DNA from: Skeletonema tropicum
Lineage: Eukaryota; Bacillariophyta; Thalassiosirophyceae; Thalassiosirales; Thalassiosiraceae
Direction of reading: 5' to 3'
Length of the DNA stretch: 64,000 nucleotides
Assembly (NCBI GenBank): GCA_037178625.1
Contig: CM074146.1
Coordinates: forward strand, 1,888,569-1,952,568
Part shown: in pieces, positions 34,788 through 45,381 of the stretch
Numbering within the stretch: position 1 is the first letter of the stretch
Layout: every line of letters begins with the position of its first letter
Notes under the pieces: model-generated
Seen by the model: the letters and a program-made list of their open reading frames with translations, nothing else
Databases searched by the model: none
What the model was told of the DNA's origin: nothing
Program-made: the position numbers and the translations under genes

Positions 34788-37700
34788 ATGGACATCACTA
34801 CGCTCCCTTCCCCCGTCGCCGTCAAAGAGTGGCGTCGTCTCCAAATCATCGAAGAAACTTTGCAGGAAGTCATGACGCTCAAAAATAATAATCAGTTGGA
34901 GTTGGCCGCAGCTTTGGCTTTGAAGGAGGATCTTATGAAAGAACTGCTATCTCGCTTCCTCGACGAGAGAGCAGCGGCAGCGACAGCCGGGCATCATGCA
35001 GTTGAATCATCTGATGATGCGGCGTCTGATCAGCAGTTGAAAGATACGGTCGCCGCAACGAAGACGAAGGAGGAAAAATTGGCGGCGAAGAGCAAGAAGA
35101 AGAAACCTCGCAAACAGAAAAAGGCTGGCGGCTTTATTTCACTAAAGTTGATCGCATTTCGCTCCATCGTCACGTTGATTTTCTCGCTCTCGTTCATTCA
35201 TCAAATTGGTGGGTCGGAGGGGCAGAGGTTAGCTCCTCCAGCATTCCCGCCGTCTGCATCAAGATACCTTCGTGAAAGGCAAAGGGAACATCTATCGCTA
35301 TTGGATGATGATAATGCAGCATCGCCTGAAGCCGAAGTTATTATGAGTCCATTGCCAGCGTCAAGTGTTGCGCCGCCTCCCATATTCTCTCCAGCGGGTA
35401 CTAGTACTAGCAATCATCGTCGTATGCAGTTCGACTCAGCGACATGTTTCGACACTCCCAACTGGAAGGATATATGGGGTCATGGGTGTGATTGGTATAA
35501 AGATTATGATTATTCCAACTTGTGTTATTCTGCTGACGGCTGGGCAGGAGATATGGGCCCCGCAACAGAGAATTGCTGCTATTGTAGAGGTGCAGGTGTT
35601 TCTCTCTCTCCCATCAACTCTCCGACAATCACAATCTCCCCAACAATAGGGTCAACTGCTGCTTCAACTTCAACCTCTTCAACAATCACAAGCTCTCCAT
35701 CGATTTCATCAATTTCATCTAATCCTCCAGAGTTCTGTTTGGATACGCCCAACTGGAAGGATTATGCTGGTGATGGGTGTGATTGGTATGAAACATATAT
35801 AGCGCCAGGATCTGGATGTCTCAATACCGACCAATATGCAGGAAACATGGGCCCCGCAACAGAGAATTGCTGCTATTGTAGAGGTGCAGGTGTTTCTCTC
35901 TCTCCCATCAACTCTCCGACAATCACAATCTCCCCAACAATAGGGTCAACTGCTGCTTCAACTTCAACCTCTTCAACAATCACAAGCTCTCCATCGATTT
36001 CATCAATTTCATCTAATCCTCCAGAGTTCTGTTTGGATACGCCCAACTGGAAGGATTATGCTGGTGATGGGTGTGATTGGTATGAAACATATATAGCGCC
36101 AGGATCTGGATGTCTCAATACCGACCAATATGCAGGAAACATGGGCCCAGCAACAGAGAATTGCTGCTATTGTAGAGGTGCAGGTGTTTCTCTCTCTCCC
36201 ATCAACTCTCCGACATTTACAATCACCCCAACAAAGTCCTCAGATACTCCTTCAACCTCTCCGACAAGTTCTCCATCAAGCTCCCCATCGGTTTCATCAA
36301 TTTCATCTACTCCTCCAGAATTCTGTTTGGATACGCCCAACTGGAAGGATGGGTATGGTTCTGGGTGTGGAGTGTATAAAGTCTATGACTTGTGTTCTTT
36401 AGCTGACGCCTTTGCAGGAGATATGGGACCAGCATCAGAGAATTGCTGCTATTGTGGAAGTGGTTCGACTCCGTCGTTGAATCCATCGGTTTCTAGTGCG
36501 CCTTCGTCTGAACCAAGTCCACAACCATCTTCAGCTCCCTCGTTGAATCCATCAGTATCTAGTGCGCCTTCATCAGAGCCAAGTGGACAACCATCTTCGA
36601 CTCCTTCGTTGAATCCATCGGTGTCTAGTGCTCCTTCATCAGAGCCAAGTGCACAACCATCTTCGACAAAGTCATGTTTCGACAAGCCCAACTGGAAGGA
36701 TGGGTATGGTTCTGGGTGTGAAGTGTATAAAGTCTATGACTTGTGTTCTTTAGCTGACGCCTTCGCAGGAGATATGGGACCAGCAACAGAGAATTGCTGC
36801 TATTGTGGAAGTGGTTCGACTCTGTCGTTGAATCCATCGGTTTCTAGTGCGCCTTCGTCTGAACCAAGTCCACAACCATCTTCAGCTCCCTCGTTGAATC
36901 CATCAGTGTCTAGTGCGCCTTCATCAGAGCCAAGTGGACAACCATCTTCGACTCCTTCGTTGAATCCATCGGTGTCTAGTGCTCCTTCATCAGAGCCAAG
37001 TGCACAACCATCTTCGACAAAGTCATGTTTCGACAAGCCCAACTGGAAGGATGGGTATGGTTCTGGGTGTGAAGTGTATAAAGTCTATGACTTGTGTTCT
37101 TTAGCTGACGCCTTTGCAGGAGATATGGGACCAGCAACAGAAAATTGCTGCTATTGTGGAAGTGGTTCGACTCTGTCGTTGAATCCATCAGTGTCTAGTG
37201 CTCCTTCATCAGAGCCAAGTGGACAACCATCTTCGACTCCGTCGTTGAATCCATCGGTGTCTAGTGCTCCTTCATCAGAGCCAAGCGGACAACCATCTTT
37301 GACTCCGTCGATGAATCCATCGGTGTCTAGTGCTCCTTCATCAGAGCCAAGTGGACAACCATCTTTGGCTCCCTCATTGAATCCATCAGTGTCTAGTGCG
37401 CCTTCATCAGAGCCAAGTGGACAACCATTTTCGACTCCGTCGATGAATCCATCGGTGTCTAGTGCTCCTTCATCTGAACCAAGTGAACAACCATCTTCGA
37501 CTCCCTCGTTGAATCCATCGGTGTCTAGTGCTCCATCGTCTGAACCAAGTGCTCAACCATCTTCAGCTCCCTCGTTGAATCCATCAGTATCTAGTGCGCC
37601 TTCATCAGAGCCAAGTGGACAACCATCTTTTACTCCGTCGATGAATCCATCGGTGTCTAGTGCTTCTTCATCTGAAACATTTGCACAACCATCTTCGACA

Positions 37701-39815
37701 AAGTCATGTTTCGACAAGCCCAACTGGAAGGATGGGTATGGTTCTGGGTGTGGATTGTATAAAGTCTATGACTTGTGTTCTTTAGCTGACGCCTTTGCAG
37801 GAGATATGGGACCAGCAACAGAAAATTGCTGCTATTGTGGAAGTGGCATTGTGTCTCTTCCTTCAACCAACTCTCCAAATCTATCAAGCCCTCCACCATC
37901 CTCGATTCTGTCATTGAATCCATCGGTGTCTAGTGCTCCTTCATCAGAGCCAAGTGGACAACCATCTTCGACTCCGTCGTTGAATCCATCGGTGTCTAGT
38001 GCTCCTTCATCAGAGCCAAGCGGACAACCATCTTCGACTCCGTCGATGAATCCATCAGTGTCTAGTGCTCCTTCATCAGAGCCAAGTGGACAACCATCTT
38101 CGACTCCGTCGTTGAATCCATCGGTGTCTAGTGCTCCTTCATCAGAGCCAAGTGGACAACCATCTTCGACTCCGTCGTTGAATCCATCGGTGTCTAGTGC
38201 TCCTTCATCAGAGCCAAGTGGACATCCATCTTCGACTCCGTCGATGAATCCATCGGTGTCTACTGCTCCTTCATCAGAGCAAAGTGGACAACCATCTTCG
38301 ACTCCCTCTTTGAATCCATCAGTATCTAGTGCTCCTTCATCAGAGCCAAGTGGACGACCATCTTCGACTCCCTCATTGAATCCATCGGTGTCTAGTGCTC
38401 CTTCGTCTAAAGCAAGTGCTCAACCATCTTCGACTCCCTCATTGAATCCATCGGTGTCTAGTACGCCTTCGTCTGAACCAATTGGACAACCATCTTCAGC
38501 TCCCTCTTTGAATCCATCAGTATCTATGTCTCCTTCATCAGAGCCAAGTGGACGACCATCTTCGACTCCGTCGTTGAATCCATCGGTGTCTAGTGCTCCT
38601 TCGTCTGAACCAAGTGCACAACAATATTCGACAAAGTCATGTTTCGACAAGCCCAACTGGATGGATGGGTATGGTTCTGAGTGTGGATTTTATAAAGTCT
38701 ATGACTTGTGTTCTTTAGCTGACGCCTATGCAGGAGATATGGGACCAGCAACAGAGAATTGCTGCTATTGTGGAAGTGGTAGTGTGTCTCTTCCTCCCGC
38801 CAACTCTCACAATCTATCAATCCCTCCACCATCTTTGGCTCCCTCGTTGAATCCATCAGTGTCTAGTGCTCCTTCATCAGAGCCAAGTACCCAACCATCT
38901 ACGACTCCGTCGTTGAATCCATCGGTGTCTAGTGCTCCTTCTTCTCAACCAAGTGCACAACCATCTTCGTCTCCGTCATTGAATCCATCAGTATCTACGT
39001 CTCCTTCATCAGGGCCAAGTAAACAACCATCTTCGACTCCTTCGATGAATCCATCGTTGTCTATTGCTCCTTCGTATGAACCAAGTGGACAACCATCTTC
39101 GACTCCGTCGTTGAATCCATCGGTGTCTAGTGCGCCTTTCTCTGAACCAAGTGGACAACCATCTTCGACTCCGTCGTTGAATCCATCAGTATCTAGTGCG
39201 CCTTCATCAGAGCCAAGTGTACAACCATCTTCGACTCCCTCATTGAATCCATCGGTGTCTAGTGCTCCTTCGTCTAAACCAAGTGCTCAACCATCTTCGA
39301 CTCCGTCGTTGAATCCATCGGTGTCTAGTACGCCTTCGTCTGAACCAAGTGGACAACCATCTTTGGCTCCCTCGTTGAATCCATCAGTATCTACGTCTCC
39401 TTCATCAGAGCCAAGTGAACAACCATCTTCGACTCCTTCGATGAATCCATCGGTGTCTATTGCTCCTTCGTCTGAACCTAGTGTACAATTATCTTCGACT
39501 CCGTCGATGAATCCATCGGTGTCTAGTGCGCCTTTCTCTGAACCAAGTGGACAACCATCTTTGTCTCCGTCATTGAATCCATCAGTATCTAGTGCGCCTT
39601 CATCAGAGTCAAGTGTACAACCATCTTTGTCTTCGTCATTGAATCCATCAGTATCTACGTCTCCTTCATCAGAGCCAAGTGGACAACCATCTTCGACTCC
39701 TTCGATGAATCCATCGGTGTCTAGTGCTCCTTCGTCTGAACCTAGTGTACAATTATCTTCGACTCCGTCGATGAATCCATCGGTGTCTAGTGCGCCTTTC
39801 TCTCAACCAAGTTGA
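34788..39815 (+). CDS. Signal-anchored six-cysteine/SerPro repeat surface protein (gene A)
   Basis: The start at ATG 34788 is chosen because the paralogues B and B' begin at the same MDITTLPSP; an upstream in-frame ATG-like start lacks this support. Residues 1-115 are a basic, helix-rich cytosolic part. Residues ~117-140 form one hydrophobic segment (LIAFRSIVTLIFSLSF), a likely signal anchor. The rest has eight six-cysteine modules (C-x3-PNWKD...C...C...MGPATENCCYC) joined by Ser/Pro linkers made of a 22-residue unit (NPSVSSAPSSEPSGQPSS type). Such Ser/Pro-rich architecture suggests a glycosylated cell-wall or adhesive protein; that is inference. The frame ends at TGA 39813-39815 inside the repeat, whereas the same repeat continues in frame to 40715. 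Confidence 0.8.
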   Translation: MDITTLPSPVAVKEWRRLQIIEETLQEVMTLKNNNQLELAAALALKEDLMKELLSRFLDERAAAATAGHHAVESSDDAASDQQLKDTVAATKTKEEKLAAKSKKKKPRKQKKAGGFISLKLIAFRSIVTLIFSLSFIHQIGGSEGQRLAPPAFPPSASRYLRERQREHLSLLDDDNAASPEAEVIMSPLPASSVAPPPIFSPAGTSTSNHRRMQFDSATCFDTPNWKDIWGHGCDWYKDYDYSNLCYSADGWAGDMGPATENCCYCRGAGVSLSPINSPTITISPTIGSTAASTSTSSTITSSPSISSISSNPPEFCLDTPNWKDYAGDGCDWYETYIAPGSGCLNTDQYAGNMGPATENCCYCRGAGVSLSPINSPTITISPTIGSTAASTSTSSTITSSPSISSISSNPPEFCLDTPNWKDYAGDGCDWYETYIAPGSGCLNTDQYAGNMGPATENCCYCRGAGVSLSPINSPTFTITPTKSSDTPSTSPTSSPSSSPSVSSISSTPPEFCLDTPNWKDGYGSGCGVYKVYDLCSLADAFAGDMGPASENCCYCGSGSTPSLNPSVSSAPSSEPSPQPSSAPSLNPSVSSAPSSEPSGQPSSTPSLNPSVSSAPSSEPSAQPSSTKSCFDKPNWKDGYGSGCEVYKVYDLCSLADAFAGDMGPATENCCYCGSGSTLSLNPSVSSAPSSEPSPQPSSAPSLNPSVSSAPSSEPSGQPSSTPSLNPSVSSAPSSEPSAQPSSTKSCFDKPNWKDGYGSGCEVYKVYDLCSLADAFAGDMGPATENCCYCGSGSTLSLNPSVSSAPSSEPSGQPSSTPSLNPSVSSAPSSEPSGQPSLTPSMNPSVSSAPSSEPSGQPSLAPSLNPSVSSAPSSEPSGQPFSTPSMNPSVSSAPSSEPSEQPSSTPSLNPSVSSAPSSEPSAQPSSAPSLNPSVSSAPSSEPSGQPSFTPSMNPSVSSASSSETFAQPSSTKSCFDKPNWKDGYGSGCGLYKVYDLCSLADAFAGDMGPATENCCYCGSGIVSLPSTNSPNLSSPPPSSILSLNPSVSSAPSSEPSGQPSSTPSLNPSVSSAPSSEPSGQPSSTPSMNPSVSSAPSSEPSGQPSSTPSLNPSVSSAPSSEPSGQPSSTPSLNPSVSSAPSSEPSGHPSSTPSMNPSVSTAPSSEQSGQPSSTPSLNPSVSSAPSSEPSGRPSSTPSLNPSVSSAPSSKASAQPSSTPSLNPSVSSTPSSEPIGQPSSAPSLNPSVSMSPSSEPSGRPSSTPSLNPSVSSAPSSEPSAQQYSTKSCFDKPNWMDGYGSECGFYKVYDLCSLADAYAGDMGPATENCCYCGSGSVSLPPANSHNLSIPPPSLAPSLNPSVSSAPSSEPSTQPSTTPSLNPSVSSAPSSQPSAQPSSSPSLNPSVSTSPSSGPSKQPSSTPSMNPSLSIAPSYEPSGQPSSTPSLNPSVSSAPFSEPSGQPSSTPSLNPSVSSAPSSEPSVQPSSTPSLNPSVSSAPSSKPSAQPSSTPSLNPSVSSTPSSEPSGQPSLAPSLNPSVSTSPSSEPSEQPSSTPSMNPSVSIAPSSEPSVQLSSTPSMNPSVSSAPFSEPSGQPSLSPSLNPSVSSAPSSESSVQPSLSSSLNPSVSTSPSSEPSGQPSSTPSMNPSVSSAPSSEPSVQLSSTPSMNPSVSSAPFSQPS
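35586..36173 (+). repeat. Two tandem 294-bp units in gene A
   Basis: Bases 35586-35879 and 35880-36173 are essentially identical, including linker and one six-cysteine module (98 residues each). The high identity points to very recent duplication or conversion. Confidence 0.9.
36477..37178 (+). repeat. Two tandem 351-bp units in gene A
   Basis: Units 36477-36827 and 36828-37178 each hold three Ser/Pro repeats plus one six-cysteine module (117 residues). They differ at only a few positions. Confidence 0.88.
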
Positions 39816-40690
39816 CCACCATCTTCGTCTCCGTCATTGAATCCATCAGTATCTAGTGCGCCTTCGTCTGAACCAAGTGGACAACCATCTTTGGCTCCCT
39901 CGTTGAATCCATCAGTATCTACGTCTCCTTCATCAGAGCCAAGTGAACAACCATCTTCGACTCCTTCGATGAATCCATCGGTGTCTAGTGCTCCTTCGTC
40001 TGAACCTAGTGTACAATTATCTTCGACTCCGTCGATGAATCCATCGGTGTCTAGTGCGCCTTTCTCTGAACCAAGTGGACAACCATCTTTGTCTCCGTCA
40101 TTGAATCCATCAGTATCTAGTGCGCCTTCATCAGAGCCAAGTGTACAACCATCTTTGTCTCCGTCATTGAATCCATCAGTATCTACGTCTCCTTCATCAG
40201 AGCCAAGTGGACAACCATCTTCGACTTCTTCGTTGAATCCATCGGTGTCTAGTGCTCCTTCGTCTGAACCAAGTGCACAACCATCGTTGGCTCCGTCTTT
40301 GAATTTGAATCCATCAGTATCTACGTCTCCTTCATCAGAGCCAAGTGGACAACCATCTTCGTCTCCGTCATTGAATCCATCGGTGACTAGTGCTCCTTCA
40401 TCAGAGCCAAGTGCAGAACCATCTATGACTCCCTCATTGAATCCATCTTTGTCTATTGCTCCTTCTTCTGAACCAAGTGCGCAACCATCTTTGGCTCCCT
40501 CGTTGAATCCATCGGCGTCTATTGCTCCTTCGCCTGAACCAAGTGCACATCCATCTTCGTCTCCGTCATTGAATCCATCAGCATCTACGTCTCCTTCATC
40601 AGAGCCAAGTGGACAACCATCTTCGACTCCGTCGTTGAATCCATCTGTATCGAGTGCGTCTTCATCTGTGCCAAGGCAATTGCCTTCAAT
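37179..40690 (+). repeat. 66-bp coding minisatellite
   Basis: The unit tcgactccgtcgttgaatcc plus 46 further bases codes 22 residues and recurs, with variants, some 40 times, interrupted by cysteine modules near 37,700 and 38,640. Arrays of this kind also make the antisense strand open for long distances. Confidence 0.9.
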
Positions 40691-40715
40691 CTCTCTCCAG
40701 CCGTCTACTAAATAA
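39816..40715 (+). pseudogene. In-frame continuation of gene A after a TGA
   Basis: The frame of gene A carries on without interruption for 300 codons beyond the TGA at 39813-39815 and ends with PSTK and a TAA at 40713-40715. B and B' end in the same PSTK-stop. The TGA differs by one base from the GGA (Gly) found at the corresponding place of other repeat units and of the opposite arm near 61,180. The 3' part therefore belongs to the gene but is cut off by a nonsense change or an error. Confidence 0.65.
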
Positions 40716-41768
40716 GGCAAGGGAAATACGAAGGTTCCGTCTTCTGCGCCAAGTTTTCCGCCATCGTGTCCATTGTGTCTCTTTCATCATGAATTCAGCC
40801 GTCGTGCTCCTATCTAGCAAGGGCAAGGCAGGCAAGTTGTTTGAGAAATGTCGTTCTGGTAAGGGATCGATAAGTGCAACCTATCCTGAAAATGCATCCA
40901 ATGCCAATGTTCCCATCACTCGATATCTCCCATAGGGTTCAAAGTGATTCCAATTTCAGTGTATGTACAGATTATGTAAAAAGTTTTTTGTTAATCATTT
41001 ATAGGTAAATTTTTGTGTTTGAAGTCTTGTGTAATACTTATTTAGTTTCATCCTGTGTGTGGTTTCACATGATCATGAGTCTTATATCTAATTTGAATTT
41101 CATTTAGGATATGTTCACACTGTATTCGTTTCTATCTACTTTACTTTCCCAACCCTGTAGCTGCAGCTGTGTCTGTTGCAGCACTAAATATGCAATATCA
41201 GAAATAAGATCTTTGTTTCACGGAGACCCACTGCTACCAGAAGTGAAAGTATTGTCTTGTGAACTCTGCGCCTGGTGATTCTATATCCGCATCTGCATTG
41301 TGATAATATAAACAACCCACAAGGTTGCAAATCTACACACTCACTGCTGAGAGGTATATTTTCTTTTCACAGGAACAACATGCCATGATAGTCATCGACA
41401 ACAACAACAACTCGAGAGAGACCAATCTTTTGGAGGTATCTATCTATTATTATCTCTATTCGCCTAAACACACATATTTGTTGGGGAGGTTCCAATTTGT
41501 GAGCAGCGATAGTAGCCAAGTAGATTGTGACAATTAATAAGGATAAGGGGAACTGGAACTGAACTACGCGGCTCCTTCTCTATTGCTGTGGAATGCTGCT
41601 TCTTTGTTTGTATTTGTACTTGCTTGCTCAAGTGTATCTCATACTCTAGTCGTCTGTGGGCTGGGGTGCAAGTCAGAGTCAGAAGATCATGGGGGGTGTA
41701 AGTAGGTCACATGAGGTCACGACAAGTGCAAGTTAGAATAAGGAGGAATAGTACATACATTACCATCG
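40716..41768 (+). other. 3' region of gene A, duplicated downstream of gene B
   Basis: Bases 40,716 to about 41,195 align with 49,976-50,466 (shared ggcaagggaaatacga, gccaagttttccgccatcgt, gtttcacatgatcatgagtc, gcagctgtgtctgttg). The homology stops at cactaaata, exactly where the central fold-back element sits after B. The remainder holds no convincing gene. Confidence 0.6.
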
Positions 41769-41937
41769 TTTTGTCGGACCCAAGTGGGGTTATTTAGTTC
41801 TCCTCGCGGACCGGTATCGATCCGACAAAACTCACACGGATCACAGGCTTGGATTTTTTCTGCTAGCTTTTTCGTTAGTGTCGTGCGCTATCAGGATCTA
41901 TGCGTGTTTTGTCGGATCTTGGTCCGACAGTTGTCGC
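41769..41937. repeat. Cluster of ttttgtcgga motifs
   Basis: The decamer ttttgtcgga or its reverse complement occurs three times (about 41771, 41818 and 41906). The outer parts form a short imperfect inverted pair (gtcggacccaag and cttggtccgac). A related pair lies near 43,385-43,405. It could be a small MITE relic; no target duplication was found. Confidence 0.4.
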
Positions 41938-41990
41938 CTTCTAAATCACGCACAAATCACTGCATGAAGAGCAGCACTACATCCTTTCAA

Positions 41991-42886
41991 TTAATACACT
42001 AGTTCACGAGACGACAACGGCAGCAACAACGTCGGGTAGCACCTTTGCCGATGCTTTTTGGTAGGTTGTGGGTAGCCAGCATCATGATCATGAGGAACGA
42101 AAAGAGGCATATCTCGCTGCCGACTGCCGATGCCGATGCATGCAGCGGGCGGAGCATCAAATGAATTCAGCAGCAGGAGTTCAGCATCATTCTTCCGTGT
42201 CTCATTCATCACAATAGACGACAAACGCCGCTGGTGGTGGTAGTGCACAGTGCACTCATGGTCTCATCCAGATGAAATATAAATTCAGCGCAGAGATTGG
42301 TGAAGGTGCGAAAGCAGTGCAAGGGAAATCGACAGAATCACACCAACACAATAATGAGTGCTTTACGTATTCTCTTCGTCACAAAAAGCATGCTGCCGCC
42401 GAGTAGGATACTATCTGCTGCACACTTGATAACGCCATGTTGAGGTGGAATGTCAGCAATATGAAAAAAAAATTAACGGAAATCTTAAAGTACGTCATGG
42501 TTGGCCCTCCAGGGGCGAAATTATCTACAATTATCTAGAGCAATGTCACAAGTTACTACCCTTCGAGTGTAATTAAGCAAATAACCAACAGTTTTTCCAG
42601 CAATATGCCATACCGCCGGCAAAGAAGTGACTCTTGATGCAACAAAAGAATTCCAAGAAAAGGCGCTCCTTCGTACACTGTCTATATTCTGTTTTGAAGA
42701 GAGAAACATGGTGGAACTAAACCTGAGGAAGAATATAGATTTCGTCGAATGTAACTTGATATTTGAGATGTAATCTCTGCTTGAATGCTTGGCATCAATG
42801 AGGAAGATGACACGAACGAGACTGGCACATATTGAGTCACCAATCTCGCTCAAGCTGATTCTCGCAGCATCTATCAAACTTTCCAT
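41991..42886 (-). pseudogene. Hypothetical ORF interrupted by a 134-bp insertion
   Basis: The mirror copy at 58256-59014 is open for 252 codons. Here the frame begins at 42886, is broken at 42,607 by inserted sequence, and resumes as the shorter frame ending at 41991. The translation (MESLIDAARISLSEIGDS...) has no domain I recognise; a hydrophobic stretch (ALIIVLLCVILC) could be a membrane segment. Whether it was ever a real gene is unclear. Confidence 0.4.
42464..42597. mobile_element. 134-bp insertion with 10-bp target duplication
   Basis: The decamer cagcaatatg occurs at 42454-42463 and 42598-42607. The right arm has it once, with the flanks joined directly (near 58,540-58,550), a clean empty site. 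The insert starts with nine A, ends gtttttc and has no clear TIR. It could be a SINE- or MITE-type element or another recent insertion. Confidence 0.75.
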
Positions 42887-43866
42887 CTTGCAGTAAGTTC
42901 GAGATAGAATGTTGTTTGAAGATACGAAGGTATTGTTTTATGGCAAGCTAGACAAACATGCAGGCTTGGGTGAAATTTGGAATGAAAGAGATAGCTTTGA
43001 CAGTTTAGCTATGCAATCTATTTGTCCACTATTTCTAGTATTTGAAATTTAGCCGGTGAGTATTTGATAGATCAGCTTTATTTCTCCACAGGCTTGACTA
43101 CAAATACAAATGTCACAGATTGAGTCAAATGAACACACTCCTTGCAAATTCAGCAACCAGTCAGGGGGCACAGTGATAAGTACCATGATAAGAAGAAGAA
43201 CGTGAGAAACAGTAGTTGGAGACATACTTAGAAAGTAATGTTTGATACATCATCATAATTTTTCGTAAACATGATATCAAAGCATACTGCCGTCGACATG
43301 GTGATTTTTCATCTTTCGCTTTTTGTTACTTCTTCTTGTATGTATTTTTGTGATGTGACATGTGTTTGTGACATATATCATGCAGTCCGACAAGGGTCCG
43401 ACAAAACACAGCTAGCAACTCTAACACGGCTGGAACCCTTCATAAGTACTAATAAATGTGCTCAAAAGTGGTGTTTTTAGCCCTATTGTGGTCCCCATTT
43501 TACCCCGTACGACGGCCATAAATCATTGGCGATGGTCTCCAGCAATATTTGTCGCCACGAGCGTGATATGACAGATCACGGCACATCGTAAAAGGCTGTC
43601 ACATGTGACGGTCGCAAAGACAATGATAGCACATCGGCAACTTGCTTTATCGGACGCTGCACTGCTGTCCACTGCAAGTCAAAACGCATGTATATTCATA
43701 ACAGCATGCTGAATCTGTCTCTGAAGTGGTGTGGTTATGGATTCGCCGTCTGGAAGCGTGAGGAGCACGGAGCGCACATCATGTGATGAACGACATATTG
43801 ATCGTCACTCGACCTCGACATCAATGAGAACATACACGACTAACGACGTTGCCGTCTCTCACCACC

Positions 43867-44269
43867 GAGAATAAATGGCAGAAGCAATGAAGCATATACA
43901 TTGTATTCATCAATGGATGCTTCGAGACTGTTGTGTCTTGTGCATCCAACACACTTGTTGGATGGTACGGAAGTGGGCACATCTCATAGTCATAGCAAAA
44001 TGCATTCACACGCAAAATAAGCAGCATCTTCTATGAACACCAACACCAACAATATATGAGAATAGTATATTTATGCTATTTGGAGTCTTGGTGGCGACGG
44101 GGAAGGTTCAAGAGTGTACTATGTACCGATGCATAATATTTGAGCGACGAAAGCAACAGCAACAATACACACATACACATACTATTCAACTCTTGCCGGG
44201 CAGCAGTGTCCAACTCATTGAAGATTCAACAGCAAACAGAGTCTTCATTCGCAACAAGATTAGAGGATG
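43867..44269 (+). CDS. Hypothetical small ORF (left copy, frame broken)
   Basis: Mirror of 56865-57233. The right copy is open for 122 codons. This copy lacks one base near 44,011 and splits into shorter frames, the last (44073-44270) reading MLFGVLVATGKVQEC... No domain is recognised; it may not be a gene. Confidence 0.25.
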
Positions 44270-44349
44270 ATACAAGCCAATTGCAGGCGATGCTGATAGA
44301 AATGTAACAAAGTTCAAGCCTTACTTCAAAATACCTTGAGTCTGAGTCC

Positions 44350-44706
44350 CTATTGGATGCGAAATACTACGCATACTCCTCTCGGATAGGAAGGTGCGCA
44401 GCCTATGATTTTTTTCCTACCTCTCGTATCGACTCTGCTTTGGATATTAAATCTAGTCGTAAACTCTAGTTGAATTAGATGATACTTCAGTCCACCTATT
44501 CGAGAAGAATGGTGACGATTCATTGCATTCTGTGATAGAATTGTTGCAGATGAGCTACGACCACGAACTTTCCTCCTCTTTTTCTCTCCTCTTTCTCGCC
44601 CCCAACTCAGGCGAAGCCCACGCACAGCCCTGTGTGAGAAAAATGCCGTCGTCACTCTAGAGAGCTCTGCTCGCTCCTTGGGAAAAGGCACTTTTTTTGC
44701 TAGCAT
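44350..44706 (-). CDS. Hypothetical basic ORF (left copy)
   Basis: 118 codons, with an Arg/Lys-rich central part (GREREGEKKRRKVRGRSS-like). The mirror at 56442-56642 shares the first ~60 residues but diverges by indels. No known domain. Confidence 0.25.
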   Translation of the reverse strand: MLAKKVPFPKERAELSRVTTAFFSHRAVRGLRLSWGRERGEKKRRKVRGRSSSATILSQNAMNRHHSSRIGGLKYHLIQLEFTTRFNIQSRVDTRGRKKIIGCAPSYPRGVCVVFRIQ

Positions 44707-44844
44707 TTCAACGTAAATAGGAGCTAGTCGTATGAGAGCATTTCAAGAACAAGAAGAACAAGTTGTTGCAAGTTTATCGGGCATCCTCGCGTATTTATGA
44801 TCCGACGAAATCTATGCTGCTTTGTGAAGCTGCCAACGTCAGAG

Positions 44845-45381
44845 GGTGCAGATTGATTCTCAGCAGGAGGAGATCGATAATCAACATCAACAGACGCAGA
44901 TTGCGTCTCAACAGAAGGATCTTGTATCTCAGCAGAAGGAGCTCATTGCTTCAGAGGGATTCAGGTGGCAAGGCGAAACGACGATATTGCAATGCTCAGT
45001 GGGATAGTACAACAAATACAAGATTCTCTGGTGCAATCAATCCCTCGAAGTCACAGCCCCCCAGTGAAAGCGTGACTACGCAAACAACCCAATAGGAAGA
45101 TGATAGTTTGGAGAGGGATTCAGCAAGGGATGGTTCACTTGATGAAGCCGGAAGACTTTAATCAACTACCGAGAGATGAGACTGGTTTGAGATGAGGGAA
45201 CAAGTCATCGGGAGGAGGAGATTAGAATACCCTGTGATGCAGAATGAATTAGAGGATTCGCACGTAGAGGTGGGTGAAGATGAAGGATGCAGGATGCTGA
45301 TGCAGATACATCCGATTCTTAAGAAGTTGTTGAATATTAGAACGACGAAGAGGCAGAGTTGTAATACAGCAGAGCTTTACT
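44845..45381 (+). pseudogene. Gln-rich coiled-coil ORF relic (left copy)
   Basis: In the right arm the same sequence reads IDSQQEEIDNQHQQTQIASQ and onward, a Gln-rich heptad-like stretch, then after a conserved TAG an acidic frame (LERDSARDGSLDEAEDFNQ). Here two extra bases near 44,945 disrupt the first part. No ATG precedes the coil. It is probably a gene fragment. Confidence 0.3.

Noticed and set aside
36477..40690. Regular direct repeats considered as a CRISPR array
   Set aside because: The units are adjacent, coding and without unique spacers; the host is eukaryotic.
39803..40720. Antisense 305-codon ORF with repeated DTDGFNDGDEDG, resembling calcium-binding loops
   Set aside because: The 66-bp sense repeat has a codon pattern that leaves the antisense strand open. 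The same pattern appears wherever the repeat does, and there is no start region, signal or separate conservation.
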